Shown here piece by piece: positions 8,921 to 18,166 of a stretch of DNA of 64,000 nt. Made by a program: the position numbers and the translations under genes. Position 1 is the stretch's first letter. Every line of letters begins with the position of its first letter. This stretch comes from Xenorhabdus mauleonii (GTDB lineage Bacteria; Pseudomonadota; Gammaproteobacteria; Enterobacterales; Enterobacteriaceae), in NCBI RefSeq assembly GCF_900113945.1, contig NZ_FORG01000003.1:1-64000 (forward strand). Direction: 5' to 3'. The notes below the pieces were generated by a model, which saw only the letters and a program-made list of their open reading frames with translations, was not told the origin of the DNA and did not search any database.

Positions 8921-9595
8921 ATGCAACTCGCAGAAATTGAACAAATCAAACAACAGCTAATTAAACTCGACAGCGCAGCTATATCAGATGCAATGGATAG
9001 TTTGAATATTCCCGCAGGATTGTCTGGGATAATACCACGCAATTCCGGAATGAAAATAACGGGGCCGGCTTTTACTGTACGTTATGAACCTATCATTCCA
9101 GAACAAGGAAAGTTTCTTAATGCCGGGAATTATATTGATGAAGTCCCCTCTGGACACATAGTAGTGGTTGATAACCAAGGACGTACTGATTGTACCAGTT
9201 GGGGTAATATTTTGACCTATAAGGCCATACAAAAAGGAATTGAAGGTTCTGTGATTTATGGATCAGCTCGAGATGTATCGGAAATCCGCAGGTTGTCATA
9301 TCCCTTATTTACAACCGGGATTTATATGGTATCTGGAAAAAATAGAGCCAAGGTTGTAGAAACTCAATGTGCGCTGAGAATTGGCGATGTAAATGTATGC
9401 CCCGGAGATTGGATTTTTGCCGATGATAATGGTGTGCTAGTCATTCCACTGCAACATTTACTGACGGTTATTGAACGTGCGGAAAATGTTGAAAAAACTG
9501 AACAAGCCATTATTGAAGCAATAACCAACGGAGAAGATTTAGTTTCCGCCCGAGAAAAATTAGGGTATGCCGTACCATGGGAACATAACTCATGA
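8921..9595 (+). CDS. RraA-like / class II pyruvate aldolase family protein
   Basis: A 224-residue protein of the RraA/HMG-CHA aldolase family (once annotated as demethylmenaquinone methyltransferase). The family signature, GNILTYKAIQKGIEGSV followed by YGSARDVSEI, runs from 95 to 121 and contains the Arg117-Asp118 pair used for pyruvate and metal binding in 4-hydroxy-4-methyl-2-oxoglutarate aldolases. Members with this motif are usually aldolases or oxaloacetate decarboxylases, while true RraA binds RNase E; the cluster context favours an enzyme. Preceded by AAGGAGA 8 nt before ATG, 72 nt after the fusion gene, and its stop overlaps the next start (ATGA). Confidence 0.8.
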   Translation: MQLAEIEQIKQQLIKLDSAAISDAMDSLNIPAGLSGIIPRNSGMKITGPAFTVRYEPIIPEQGKFLNAGNYIDEVPSGHIVVVDNQGRTDCTSWGNILTYKAIQKGIEGSVIYGSARDVSEIRRLSYPLFTTGIYMVSGKNRAKVVETQCALRIGDVNVCPGDWIFADDNGVLVIPLQHLLTVIERAENVEKTEQAIIEAITNGEDLVSAREKLGYAVPWEHNS

Positions 9596-10473
9596 ATCAA
9601 AAATTTATAGGGTACTGGGAAAAGAGATTTAACTTTCTGGATCTTCATTATCATGCCCGCCCTGATAGCTATGTTCGTAGATATAATGTACTCGAAGCAG
9701 GAAGAGAGTATGCACGGTACAATGGTGGAGTTGTACTCAAAAATCATTTGGGTAGTGTTGCCGCTTTATCGTCATTGGCTCAAGAAGAAAGGCTCCCTGT
9801 CTTTGGTTCGGTAGTATTGAATGCTGCAGCCGGAGGAATGACAACCAACTCAGTCATTCAGGCACTTAGTCAATACCAGTTTGATGAAACCCCTAGATTA
9901 TTAGTTCATTTGCCCACGATTGTTCCAACAAATCATGAAAGTGTAATGAAACGGAGCTGGGCAAATACTGCCGCACAATCATTTTCCCAACAATTTTCAT
10001 CTGTGGTCGATAGTAATGGACAGGTGCGAAAGGAGGTCCATGAATTAATAAGTTTTGCGCAAAAATACAATATTGTATTGTCATCTGGCCATGCATCCTA
10101 TTACGAAGTTATGCAACTTATTGATGCAATTACTGCAGCAGGTGGCTGTAGGTTTATGCTTAACCAGCCCGCCAGCCCAATAACAGGGCTAAAGGCAAAA
10201 GATCTTAAGGCGCTGGGAGAGTATGACTGGCTTTATGTAGAGCAAACGGCATTGACCGTTTATCTCGGTTATCAAACAACTGACGATTTTTTTGAAGTAT
10301 TATCAGAAGTAAATAATGTTGTTTATAGTTCTGATCTTGGTCAGCCAGTACAGCCGGATATTGGGCAATGGCTAATTGACAGTAAATGTTGGTTTAAAAT
10401 GGCTGGTCTTAGTGAGTCACATATCCGGAATGTTTCCTTACTTAATCCGCTACTCATGTTGGCGCCTAATTAA
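9592..10473 (+). CDS. DUF6282-type amidohydrolase-like protein
   Basis: A 293-residue protein resembling metal-dependent TIM-barrel hydrolases. Possible metal ligands are visible in barrel order: His19 and His21 (DLHYHARPD), Lys50/His52 (VLKNH), His167 (LSSGHAS) and Asp248 (YSSDLGQP). The order HxH-K-H-D is that of amidohydrolases, and the whole sequence fits DUF6282 as I remember it. Members occur near RraA-like aldolases in catabolic clusters. It overlaps the preceding gene by 4 nt and is the last gene of the cluster, followed by a bidirectional hairpin. The reaction is unknown; hydrolysis or decarboxylation of an intermediate are options. Confidence 0.65.
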   Translation: MNQKFIGYWEKRFNFLDLHYHARPDSYVRRYNVLEAGREYARYNGGVVLKNHLGSVAALSSLAQEERLPVFGSVVLNAAAGGMTTNSVIQALSQYQFDETPRLLVHLPTIVPTNHESVMKRSWANTAAQSFSQQFSSVVDSNGQVRKEVHELISFAQKYNIVLSSGHASYYEVMQLIDAITAAGGCRFMLNQPASPITGLKAKDLKALGEYDWLYVEQTALTVYLGYQTTDDFFEVLSEVNNVVYSSDLGQPVQPDIGQWLIDSKCWFKMAGLSESHIRNVSLLNPLLMLAPN

Positions 10474-10531
10474 AGATAAATTAAACGAGAGGTGATTCTA
10501 TTAATAAATTTAAAAATACATCCCATGATTA

Positions 10532-10557
10532 CGGAGCCAAAAATAACACTGGCTCCG
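10532..10557. terminator. Hairpin between convergent genes
   Basis: CGGAGCCA (10532-10539) pairs with TGGCTCCG (10550-10557) around a 10-nt loop, followed by a short T stretch. It lies between the convergent DUF6282 and autotransporter genes and could terminate both. Confidence 0.6.
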
Positions 10558-10589
10558 CATGTTTTCTCAAAGAATTAAACCGCTAACGA

Positions 10590-13500
10590 TCAGAATGTCC
10601 ATCTAAGCCCAGCATTTATACTATTATCTTGATGACTGCTGGACAGCACACCACTATAACCAAACGTGACCGAAACATTGTCATTGGCTTTCACCTCTGC
10701 ATTGGCTTTCAACACCACTCCGTCACGGGAAATAGGCACGCTGCGGGTGACAAATGTTGTGTTGCTGCCACGGAATGACAGGCCTGTTGCTCGTTCACGA
10801 TCACCGTATTGGTGCTGCCAACCTAATTCGCCATTCAGAGCAATCGAAGAGCCCGATGAGGTTTGCCAATTGTGGTTAGCACGCAATCCTAATGTGGAGA
10901 GTGTCGCTTCAGTATGTTGACGGTTGCCGTGAAGTGCGGCCGCTGCACCATTCTCATTAATGCCTTCATTTTGGAAATTAACATAGGCGAAATTGACAAA
11001 TGGCTCCAAATTCACAGCACCAGCCGGCAAGTGATAAGCAAGCTCCGCAGATATTTGTGCTGTTCTCCCGTCATAATTCGCACTTTCATTGTCATACTGG
11101 TTGCCGTACTTGATCAAGCGCTTGGTATCAATCTGATGCCAAGTGAATCCCCCGTTGGTACGTAAAGCAAAGTCACCAAACTGACGATCACCATAAAGGG
11201 CAAGATGGTAGTTATTGCTGTCAGCGTTAGAGCGATTGCCACCGTTAAGGGAAGTACGGGTGTAACCTGTCGCAACGCCAAGGCGGCTGTAATCATCAAT
11301 AAGTGTGTCTATGCCAAGGAATACACCGTAGTTGTTAGCCTGATAGCCACTCGCATTTTCTGTACCAGAAGCGTGCTCCCAAGCGCTGAGCAGGCGAACC
11401 CATGCGCCGTTATTATCGCCGTGGATATCAGATGACAATGAACGGCCTTCGGCCTGACTTAAACGAGAATTTAGCGTGTCACGCAAATAACGACTGTTAT
11501 TGACTAATAAAGACGCTACGTCAGCGTGGATTTGTCCATTAAGCTGGCGGTATGCATTACGTGCCTGTTCCGCAGAATTACTGGCCAAAATACTTTCATA
11601 AACTGAATTGCCGAAACCAAGTGAATCAGCAACAGTAGCTAATTCACGTTCATTTTGTGTCTTGGCAACATCCACGAAAGCGATGTCATTACGTTCAACA
11701 TGGAGGTTTACTTCGTTTGGCTGGTAAGACAATGCCGTATCGACAAAGGGGGAATTAGAGCGGGTCTGCGGCTCAAAATACCCATTTATACCTTTCTGTG
11801 CATTCAGAATACGGTATGGATGATGCTGGAAGCCATCCACTTTATTGTAGGCAAGTAAGTTTCCGGTATTTTCAAGAGAAACGGAAACTGTTGCACCATC
11901 CAGTTGTGCACTTTTTTCAACTTGAATATTGTCACCGCGCCCATCAGCAGCGATTTCAACTGCATAATGAGAACCTGGTTCAAAAATAATTTTGTCAGTA
12001 ACTTTCAACGTACCAACGACATCACCCGGAGCCACAGTACCACCACGCTGTACAGTGACTGCGCCGACTATACCCGCTCCGCCAAGAGTTCCATTTTCCA
12101 TTACCGAAACCGTGGAAGAAATACTGCCGTTGATATTCAGTAATCCCTGTTTGACCAACGTTGGGCCTAAATAGGTATTCTCACCGCTGAGGCTCAACGC
12201 CCCTCGACCTTGTTTAGTCAGTCCGCCATGGCCACTAATGTCATTGCTCCAGAGATCCGAATCACACTGAATACCCTCACAGACACGTTCGGTCGGTTTG
12301 CCCTTGTCCAATACAGCGCCAGCCCCCGGAATATCTGCAATAAATTGGCCATTGCCGTAAGCGACTCCGTCAGGATCAGGAATACGGAATTTCTCAGGAA
12401 TATCTTCAGCGGTGTAGAACATACTCGGGCCGTTTATCGCTTTACCGAGGTTAATCATCCCCCAGCCGTAAATCTCATCAATCCCTTTTTCTCCCATATC
12501 CGTCGCGGTGGTGCGAAGAACAGAGGCTACTTGGGCACCCGTCATGTACGGGAAACGCTCCATCAATACGGCAACACTACCAGCAACATGCGGAGCAGCC
12601 ATTGAGGTTCCGCTTTTATTTCCATAACCAACGCCCAAATCACTTATATCTGTTCCTGTAATAATTGAACTATAGACTCTAGAACCAGGAGCGCTGACAC
12701 AAAAGCTGGCGGTATAGCCACAACGGGAAGAAAAATAACTGATGGTATAAGGTTCGCTATTGGTGCTATTTGGATCTTGTTGCAAACTAGCGACCGTCAG
12801 CCAGTTAGGGGCAATGTCTGGTACAAACCAAGCCAATCCTCCAATGGCATCCGGATTATTAAAATTAAAACTATTGCCAGCGGCAAAAATTGTCACAATC
12901 CCACTCCGAGCAACATCAATTGCGCCCTGATAAGCACCGCCGGATTTTGTACCTAAAAACGGTTTTATTTCATCAAACTGCTTCTGGGCTTCAACTAAGG
13001 TAAAGTGAGCTGCGCTTGGGTCGCTTCCTTCATCATGAAGCTTCTTGGGAATACCAATAGCCCAACTGTTATTAATGATGCGCGCGCCACTGTCTCTCAG
13101 AGCATGCCAACCTGCCTGATAAACAGCGCCGTCATTGCCCAATATAATGCCATCTTCAGGGCCGGGATCGCCGTTATCAGCGCTGATAATTTGAGCATTG
13201 TAGGCCACGCCATGCATTTCTTTGCCATCGCGGTTAGCAGCAGCAATACCCGCAACATGAACACCGTGATTCCCTAATGTGTTGTCATATTGCCGCTTTG
13301 GCTCATCACCGTATGTAAATGGAGTGCCTTTTTCCACTTTAAGGTAGGGATCGGTATATTCACGTAGCCCTTTAGTCACTAAGTTAATGACTTTATCTTT
13401 TCCCTCAAACTCAGGGTGCTTGGCATAAACATACTGATCAAATATGCCCAACTTGACCCCTTTGCCGGTATAGCCTCTGGCATAGGCTTCATCAGCCCGG

Positions 13501-13742
13501 ATCGCGCCAAGTCCCCATTCATTCCGGAATTCTTGAGTTCGCCAACTGGCTGGATCACCCAGCCGCCCTGTTTCGACATAGTTCCTTAATGTGTCGTTTT
13601 TTGCATAGGCACCGGCACTGGCGGCGGCCAGACAGCAGGCTATGGCGTAGCAAAGGATACGCGGTTGGGTTTTGACTGACAGGCCAGCAGCAGCCAGAAA
13701 ACTTCGGGGTATACTGTCTTGTTTCTTCATCTTAATGACCAT
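10590..13742 (-). CDS. Subtilase-family serine protease autotransporter
   Basis: A 1050-residue type V secreted protease. A long signal peptide ends near AGAYA-KND (47/48). The S8 peptidase domain has the triad Asp102 (LGIFDQ), His159 (GNHGVHVAGIA) and Ser380 (SGTSMAAPHVAG), with the oxyanion Asn290 (FAAGN). A passenger beta-helix segment with autotransporter-associated repeats (LTKQGRGALSLSGENTYLG, about 520-580) follows, then a C-terminal beta-barrel of about 280 residues ending in the outer-membrane signature Phe (LRWTF). Similar proteases (Ssp/PspA type) are cell-surface or released exoproteases. A second in-frame ATG (residue 5) is an alternative start. Monocistronic, facing the cluster across a shared terminator. 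Intact. Confidence 0.93.
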   Translation of the reverse strand: MVIKMKKQDSIPRSFLAAAGLSVKTQPRILCYAIACCLAAASAGAYAKNDTLRNYVETGRLGDPASWRTQEFRNEWGLGAIRADEAYARGYTGKGVKLGIFDQYVYAKHPEFEGKDKVINLVTKGLREYTDPYLKVEKGTPFTYGDEPKRQYDNTLGNHGVHVAGIAAANRDGKEMHGVAYNAQIISADNGDPGPEDGIILGNDGAVYQAGWHALRDSGARIINNSWAIGIPKKLHDEGSDPSAAHFTLVEAQKQFDEIKPFLGTKSGGAYQGAIDVARSGIVTIFAAGNSFNFNNPDAIGGLAWFVPDIAPNWLTVASLQQDPNSTNSEPYTISYFSSRCGYTASFCVSAPGSRVYSSIITGTDISDLGVGYGNKSGTSMAAPHVAGSVAVLMERFPYMTGAQVASVLRTTATDMGEKGIDEIYGWGMINLGKAINGPSMFYTAEDIPEKFRIPDPDGVAYGNGQFIADIPGAGAVLDKGKPTERVCEGIQCDSDLWSNDISGHGGLTKQGRGALSLSGENTYLGPTLVKQGLLNINGSISSTVSVMENGTLGGAGIVGAVTVQRGGTVAPGDVVGTLKVTDKIIFEPGSHYAVEIAADGRGDNIQVEKSAQLDGATVSVSLENTGNLLAYNKVDGFQHHPYRILNAQKGINGYFEPQTRSNSPFVDTALSYQPNEVNLHVERNDIAFVDVAKTQNERELATVADSLGFGNSVYESILASNSAEQARNAYRQLNGQIHADVASLLVNNSRYLRDTLNSRLSQAEGRSLSSDIHGDNNGAWVRLLSAWEHASGTENASGYQANNYGVFLGIDTLIDDYSRLGVATGYTRTSLNGGNRSNADSNNYHLALYGDRQFGDFALRTNGGFTWHQIDTKRLIKYGNQYDNESANYDGRTAQISAELAYHLPAGAVNLEPFVNFAYVNFQNEGINENGAAAALHGNRQHTEATLSTLGLRANHNWQTSSGSSIALNGELGWQHQYGDRERATGLSFRGSNTTFVTRSVPISRDGVVLKANAEVKANDNVSVTFGYSGVLSSSHQDNSINAGLRWTF

Positions 13743-14156
13743 CCACGGTTGATTTATAACAATACAAATTTACAAATTTCTGTGTTTTTTTAATGTACAG
13801 GCGGGTTGAAACCATCAAGGCGATGGCTCATTGAGTAATAAGGACAGATTGGAGGGAAATGCTGCTTGTTAAATGTCCATCAAAAAGCAAGCTGAATCAA
13901 AACCATCCCTTTTACCATTTAAATACACCACAAAATTACACATATTGTTAACATTTATCGTTATAAATTTTAAACATTGTGAAACAAGTTATGTTTTATC
14001 TAATAAATAGTGTCGTGATTTTTATGCTTCGATGTAATGGCATTTACTAATTCGAGTGAGTTACGTTGTTGATGACACCAACAACGATATGTATTTCATA
14101 GCTGTCACACTATTGATCTATAATATTGTCCCTTTTGTAATAAGCTCAAAAACATC
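13743..14156. other. Divergent non-coding region between autotransporter and yqhA
   Basis: About 410 bp holding the two divergent promoters; no gene seen. An 8-bp dyad CGTTGTTG (14064-14071) / CAACAACG (14079-14086) could be an operator, and a -10-like TATAAT lies just before yqhA (about 14119-14124). No regulator can be assigned. Confidence 0.4.
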
Positions 14157-14651
14157 ATGGAACGCTTTCTAGAAAATATTATGTATTCCTCTCGCTGGCT
14201 GCTAGCACCTGTGTATTTCGGCCTATCGCTGACGCTACTCGCTCTGGCGATTAAATTCTTTCAGGAGATTCTGCATGTCCTGCCGCATATTTTTTCTATT
14301 GCGGAATCCGAACTGATCCTGACACTTCTTTCACTGATTGATATGACTTTGGTCGGTGGATTGTTGGTCATGGTGATGTTCTCTGGATATGAAAACTTTG
14401 TTTCAAGTCTGGATATCCATGAACATAAAGAAAAGTTAAGCTGGCTGGGGAAAATGGATGCCACTTCACTTAAGAATAAAGTTGCGGCTTCGATTGTTGC
14501 CATTTCCTCTATTCACTTGCTGCGCATTTTTATGGACGCCAAAAATGTGCCGGACAATAAACTGATGTGGTATGTCATTATTCACCTCACCTTCGTTTTG
14601 TCCGCATTTGTGATGGGATACCTTGATAAACTTACGCGTAATAGCCATTAA
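14157..14651 (+). CDS. yqhA: UPF0114 inner-membrane protein YqhA
   Basis: A 164-residue protein nearly identical in pattern to Escherichia coli YqhA, including the start [22 protein letters not shown], the central [17 protein letters not shown] and the segment [21 protein letters not shown]. Three to four transmembrane helices place it in the inner membrane. Its function is unknown; the family is conserved and full length here. It stands alone between the divergent autotransporter gene and the ter regulator, followed by a hairpin terminator. Confidence 0.93.
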   Translation: MERFLENIMYSSRWLLAPVYFGLSLTLLALAIKFFQEILHVLPHIFSIAESELILTLLSLIDMTLVGGLLVMVMFSGYENFVSSLDIHEHKEKLSWLGKMDATSLKNKVAASIVAISSIHLLRIFMDAKNVPDNKLMWYVIIHLTFVLSAFVMGYLDKLTRNSH

Positions 14652-14678
14652 GCAAGCTAACAAGCTGCTTCGCCCCAG

Positions 14679-14704
14679 TGCCAGTTATTTCCTATCGACT
14701 GGCA
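14679..14704 (+). terminator. Rho-independent terminator of yqhA
   Basis: TGCCAGT (14679-14685) pairs with ACTGGCA (14698-14704), extended by CCC/GGG further out, then GGGCTTTT. It lies between convergent yqhA and terW, so it may serve both. Confidence 0.6.
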
Positions 14705-15190
14705 TTATGGGCTTTTCCGCTTAAGTGATGAGTTATTCATTGTCTCTTGCATCAAGTTATCAATAAATTTATCCACCATCATTTCTACGATTTCACTTCT
14801 GGTTGTCTCAAGCCGGTTGGACAAGCCATCAATTTTCCTGATCACTGACATTCTCAAGGAGAGGGAAATGGATTTTTTCTTTTCTTTATCAAGAAAGACA
14901 TGACTGGCGGTTTCTTCTGCCCCAAGGCTGAGATGCTGGGCAAGGAGCTCTTCGATGCGTTTTACATCCTTTCTGGTCAGCATTCCTTTCTCAACCAACT
15001 GATAAGTGTTTCCAATTTTACTAAACCGGATATCAGCGCAGTATAAATCTCTTAATTCCCGCAATGCACGTGTTAACGTCGGCTCCGAGCAATCTAGCTC
15101 TTGAACGATTTTAACCTTGCTGACGGGTTTGCCATGTGAAAGTAATAAAGTTAATTTAAAATTTCTAAATTGTTTGGGACTGAGCAACAT
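14705..15190 (-). CDS. terW: TerW, tellurite-resistance DNA-binding regulator
   Basis: A 161-residue protein matching TerW of ter clusters. Residues 1-60 form a winged-helix-like domain (PVSKVKIVQELDCSEPTLTRALRELRDLY), and 107-145 look like a ribbon-helix-helix segment (SISLSLRMSVIRKIDGLSN then TTRSEIVEMMVDKFIDN). TerW is reported to bind the promoter region of terZABCDEF in Escherichia coli. Here it lies in the same orientation as the 15.4-19.3 kb operon but separated from it by about 190 bp, so it probably has its own promoter. The dyads at 19.53-19.69 kb are its likely targets. Full length; start has only a weak ribosome site. Confidence 0.85.
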   Translation of the reverse strand: MLLSPKQFRNFKLTLLLSHGKPVSKVKIVQELDCSEPTLTRALRELRDLYCADIRFSKIGNTYQLVEKGMLTRKDVKRIEELLAQHLSLGAEETASHVFLDKEKKKSISLSLRMSVIRKIDGLSNRLETTRSEIVEMMVDKFIDNLMQETMNNSSLKRKSP

Positions 15191-15376
15191 TTTTTTATTA
15201 CCAAGTGAGGGGCATTCAATAAATAGCCCCTACCATTAACTACGAAAATAATTTCAGCATAGCTTCTATCGCAACTAAATCAATATTAAAACAGATTAAA
15301 AGCCTTATAGCTCTCACTATATTGCCAGAATATATACCCAGACTGTGGAAGGTGACGGATATATCAGCTTTCGATT

Positions 15377-16294
15377 TTATGCCGCTTCTGGTTCAATGCC
15401 AGAATGTTCAGCACGTTCAAGGATATTTTTCGCCCAACGTTGATGGGTTGCAGGTTCGCACATGGCTCCCTGAGACTTGAACACCGCGTGTTGCGCACTG
15501 AGAATACTCAACGCATCGGCATAATCGCGGGCGCTCACCATAAGCGCTCTCTGGATATACCCAATTTGCTTTGGGTGTATGGCTGTTTTTCCCACTAAAC
15601 CGTGGGCCATATCCAATGTCAGCTCTTTTTCCAATAGATTCAAATCATCAATATGTTCGCAAACCGGAGCAGTCAGGGCAAAATCTCTTGCAGCAAAGAC
15701 CACGACCAACATTTTAATGACATACCCCATTGGCCCATCGTAAAGGGTGAAGGAACGAGAACGCCGCAGGGACATCACATTCATGAGGTCATTGCCACCG
15801 ATACGAAGGGCGATGACCCGCTCGTGACAAGGATGTGCTTTGAGCGTGTCAGCGAGCTGATTCATTTTCTGGACGTCAAAAACATCTTCTGTTTCCAATG
15901 TTGGCATGATACAAAGATGTGTTGAACCAATAACTTCCCACCAATCAGGCAACGAAGCCTGAGTAAATTTAGGCAAAACCAACCCATCAATGGCATTCAG
16001 GTTCACATTGGCGGCCAAATAGCGCCCCATGATCTCGTTGCGTGGTCGAATAAAAATCAATGGCTTGTTGCAAGAAGAATAGTTACCGGTTTCCGCCAAT
16101 CTTTGCAGGGTATGGCTGAGATTATTGATGGCAGCAGGAATATCTTGCTCATTAACGGCATCCTCCAGACAAATAACCAGAGAGCGAAGCCCAGGAATTT
16201 TATTTTCCAGCACAATCTCCGCAATGTCTTGCCGGGTTGCCGGCATATACAGGGTTGCACCAAGTTGATGTGGGGAAGGAATCGATCTCATCAC
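15377..16294 (-). CDS. HpcH/HpaI aldolase / CitE-like lyase of the ter metabolite operon
   Basis: A 305-residue member of the citrate lyase beta-subunit/HpcH aldolase superfamily. It shows the early LVICLEDAV segment (39-47), the substrate-binding Arg in FIRPRN, PTLETEDVFD with the metal Glu, and ALRIGGNDLM. Such enzymes add or remove acyl or pyruvate units in a TIM barrel. It is the last gene of a four-gene operon and its ATG overlaps the previous stop. In ter gene clusters this enzyme is part of a predicted pathway for a nucleoside-like metabolite (Anantharaman, Iyer and Aravind). The chemistry has not been shown as far as I know. Confidence 0.85.
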   Translation of the reverse strand: MMRSIPSPHQLGATLYMPATRQDIAEIVLENKIPGLRSLVICLEDAVNEQDIPAAINNLSHTLQRLAETGNYSSCNKPLIFIRPRNEIMGRYLAANVNLNAIDGLVLPKFTQASLPDWWEVIGSTHLCIMPTLETEDVFDVQKMNQLADTLKAHPCHERVIALRIGGNDLMNVMSLRRSRSFTLYDGPMGYVIKMLVVVFAARDFALTAPVCEHIDDLNLLEKELTLDMAHGLVGKTAIHPKQIGYIQRALMVSARDYADALSILSAQHAVFKSQGAMCEPATHQRWAKNILERAEHSGIEPEAA

Positions 16295-17370
16295 GCTACC
16301 TTCTTGATGATAGTCACGGCACGATATTGACCAATCAGATCACCAACTTCCGTAATCACAACATTTTTTTGGCGAGCCAAATGGACTAACAGTGCAACAT
16401 CGGGATCAGCCTGAGAACGCACAAGGACATGCTCTGGTACACGCCGCAATACCGCGCGAGTTGCCTCCGCAATACCCGGTTTGATTCGGTTGGTATTGTC
16501 AATTTGATACTTTTCGGTAAGGTTGGAAATGACTGTCTTGCTCAATTGCAATAAAGAATGCTTTTCTTCCGGCCGCCAGATGGCTTCCGGTATGGTATCC
16601 AGCGCCAAGCGATCACGGCAATCGGCAACCGTATCCACCAGCAAGCGGCTGCATTCATAGGCGATCAAATGATCACATTGCACACAACCATGCAGGCCGC
16701 TCTCTTGCCAGATTGAACGAGATATCAAACCAGAGACCGGCGCCCCCATAATGCCAAACGGGATCAGCCAGTCATCATCACTGGCGGCCAGCCATGAGCA
16801 GCCGCAAGGATCTGCCAGCACCACCAAGCGCGGAATGCCCGAATAACCGGCTCTCCCGGCCAAGGAACGCGACAATTCTGCCGTAATTGCCCCTTTGCCT
16901 GTCCAGCCATCGACAAATACCAGCCCATCTGTGCCATGTTGCTGTTCAATATATGACAAGGCTGTTTCATCAATGCCGCGGTCACGAATGATACTGATGC
17001 CATAATGAAAAGAGTGCTTGCCCATTTTCCGCAATGTCTGGTGCAGCATCACTCCCAAAGGAACCCCCGCCCTGACCAAACTGACCAACACAATCGGCGT
17101 ATCGCCAAAACGTGATACCAGTGCCTTGGCAAGCATTACGACTTCCGTCGCCAACCTGACCGCCCCTTGCTCAAGCGATTTTTTAAACAGCTCAAGGTGA
17201 TAAGGCGTAGGTTCCGGTTCCTGACTCAACATATCTGAATAATGGCGGCTACCGGACTGGATCAACTGCTCCTTGACATCCACTGGCGTCATTTCAATTT
17301 TCACAGGCTTTAGCAAGAATTGAACATCATCAGCGGCATAACTGCCAGAGAAAGGCGGATAGCTATTCAT
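16291..17370 (-). CDS. StiP/PRTase_1 family protein of the ter operon
   Basis: A 359-residue protein of the family annotated as cysteine protease StiP or PRTase_1 (PF11202). Its core shows phosphoribosyltransferase features: SLVRAGVPLGVML (97-109) like the pyrophosphate loop and VFVDGWTGKGAI (151-162) like the PRPP loop. The protease label is historical; a phosphoribosyltransferase role in a nucleoside-like pathway is better supported by these motifs. It overlaps both neighbours (8 nt with the HAD gene, 4 nt with the CitE-like gene), a sign of a tightly coupled operon. Full length. Confidence 0.8.
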   Translation of the reverse strand: MNSYPPFSGSYAADDVQFLLKPVKIEMTPVDVKEQLIQSGSRHYSDMLSQEPEPTPYHLELFKKSLEQGAVRLATEVVMLAKALVSRFGDTPIVLVSLVRAGVPLGVMLHQTLRKMGKHSFHYGISIIRDRGIDETALSYIEQQHGTDGLVFVDGWTGKGAITAELSRSLAGRAGYSGIPRLVVLADPCGCSWLAASDDDWLIPFGIMGAPVSGLISRSIWQESGLHGCVQCDHLIAYECSRLLVDTVADCRDRLALDTIPEAIWRPEEKHSLLQLSKTVISNLTEKYQIDNTNRIKPGIAEATRAVLRRVPEHVLVRSQADPDVALLVHLARQKNVVITEVGDLIGQYRAVTIIKKVA

Positions 17371-18166
17371 TGTTTACAGCTCCAAATAAAGCGGTCATTA
17401 AGGTATCAGCAAACTGGCTTTGTTGGGGCATCCCGAACCAATCGCACAGTTGCATAAAGCGGTGATCACTCAAACTATCCCCCAAGCCAATGACGGGAAA
17501 AACTCCTCTTTCCGCACGAAGCCTGTGCAAAAGGTGATGGGCGGCCAATCCCTTGTCAACACACTTTGGCAGTAAGGTAAGGTTATTGCTGTTTTTATGG
17601 ATATAAAAATTTTGCTGGATGCGAGGATCTTGATGAAGGCTCATTTTTTTCATCAAAGCGTCAGCCAGCGCATTGAGTTCATGCGACCTGTCACAATCGC
17701 GATGTTTAATAATCAAAAAAACGGGGACATCCCCATACTCACAATCGAGACGTACCCAAGCATTTATGCCGTACTCTGTAATTAACTGGCGGCTCAAGCA
17801 CTCCAATTCCTGCAACTGATCCCGAAATGGCATCAGCTCCCGCAGCATGTGGGATTGCCAACCTTCATCAATCGCCCCTTCCGGTGTCAGTAATACCGAA
17901 CCATGCGAGGCAATGCGCCAAGAGCTGAAAGGCATCTGTACCCGGCTGAGCTGTTCCGTATTTCTGGCAGTGACAGGAATAACTTCCGCATGAGCCAGCA
18001 GCCAATCAACCAGCATGGATTGTTTTGCGGTCATAAAGCTATGGGGAGATAATTGCCGATCCACCGCCCCGACACGAAAAGACGATACATCCGATATGTC
18101 TTCCATTTTGCGGCGTGACTGGAACAACGTATCATCCAAGTCAGTCAAAAAAACAGGCTTAACCAT
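17363..18166 (-). CDS. HAD-family phosphatase of the ter operon
   Basis: A HAD hydrolase of 267 residues from the preferred start. Motif I is FLTDLDDTLFQS with nucleophile Asp9 and acid Asp11; motif IV is GLGDSLSDHRFM near the C-terminus; a cap domain lies between. The ATG at 18166 overlaps the upstream stop by 8 nt (ATGGTTAA) and puts motif I at the N-terminus, whereas an upstream ATG at 18196 would add ten residues without homology and a longer overlap. Predicted to remove a phosphate from a sugar or nucleoside intermediate made by the flanking phosphoribosyltransferases. Confidence 0.85.
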   Translation of the reverse strand: MVKPVFLTDLDDTLFQSRRKMEDISDVSSFRVGAVDRQLSPHSFMTAKQSMLVDWLLAHAEVIPVTARNTEQLSRVQMPFSSWRIASHGSVLLTPEGAIDEGWQSHMLRELMPFRDQLQELECLSRQLITEYGINAWVRLDCEYGDVPVFLIIKHRDCDRSHELNALADALMKKMSLHQDPRIQQNFYIHKNSNNLTLLPKCVDKGLAAHHLLHRLRAERGVFPVIGLGDSLSDHRFMQLCDWFGMPQQSQFADTLMTALFGAVNNE

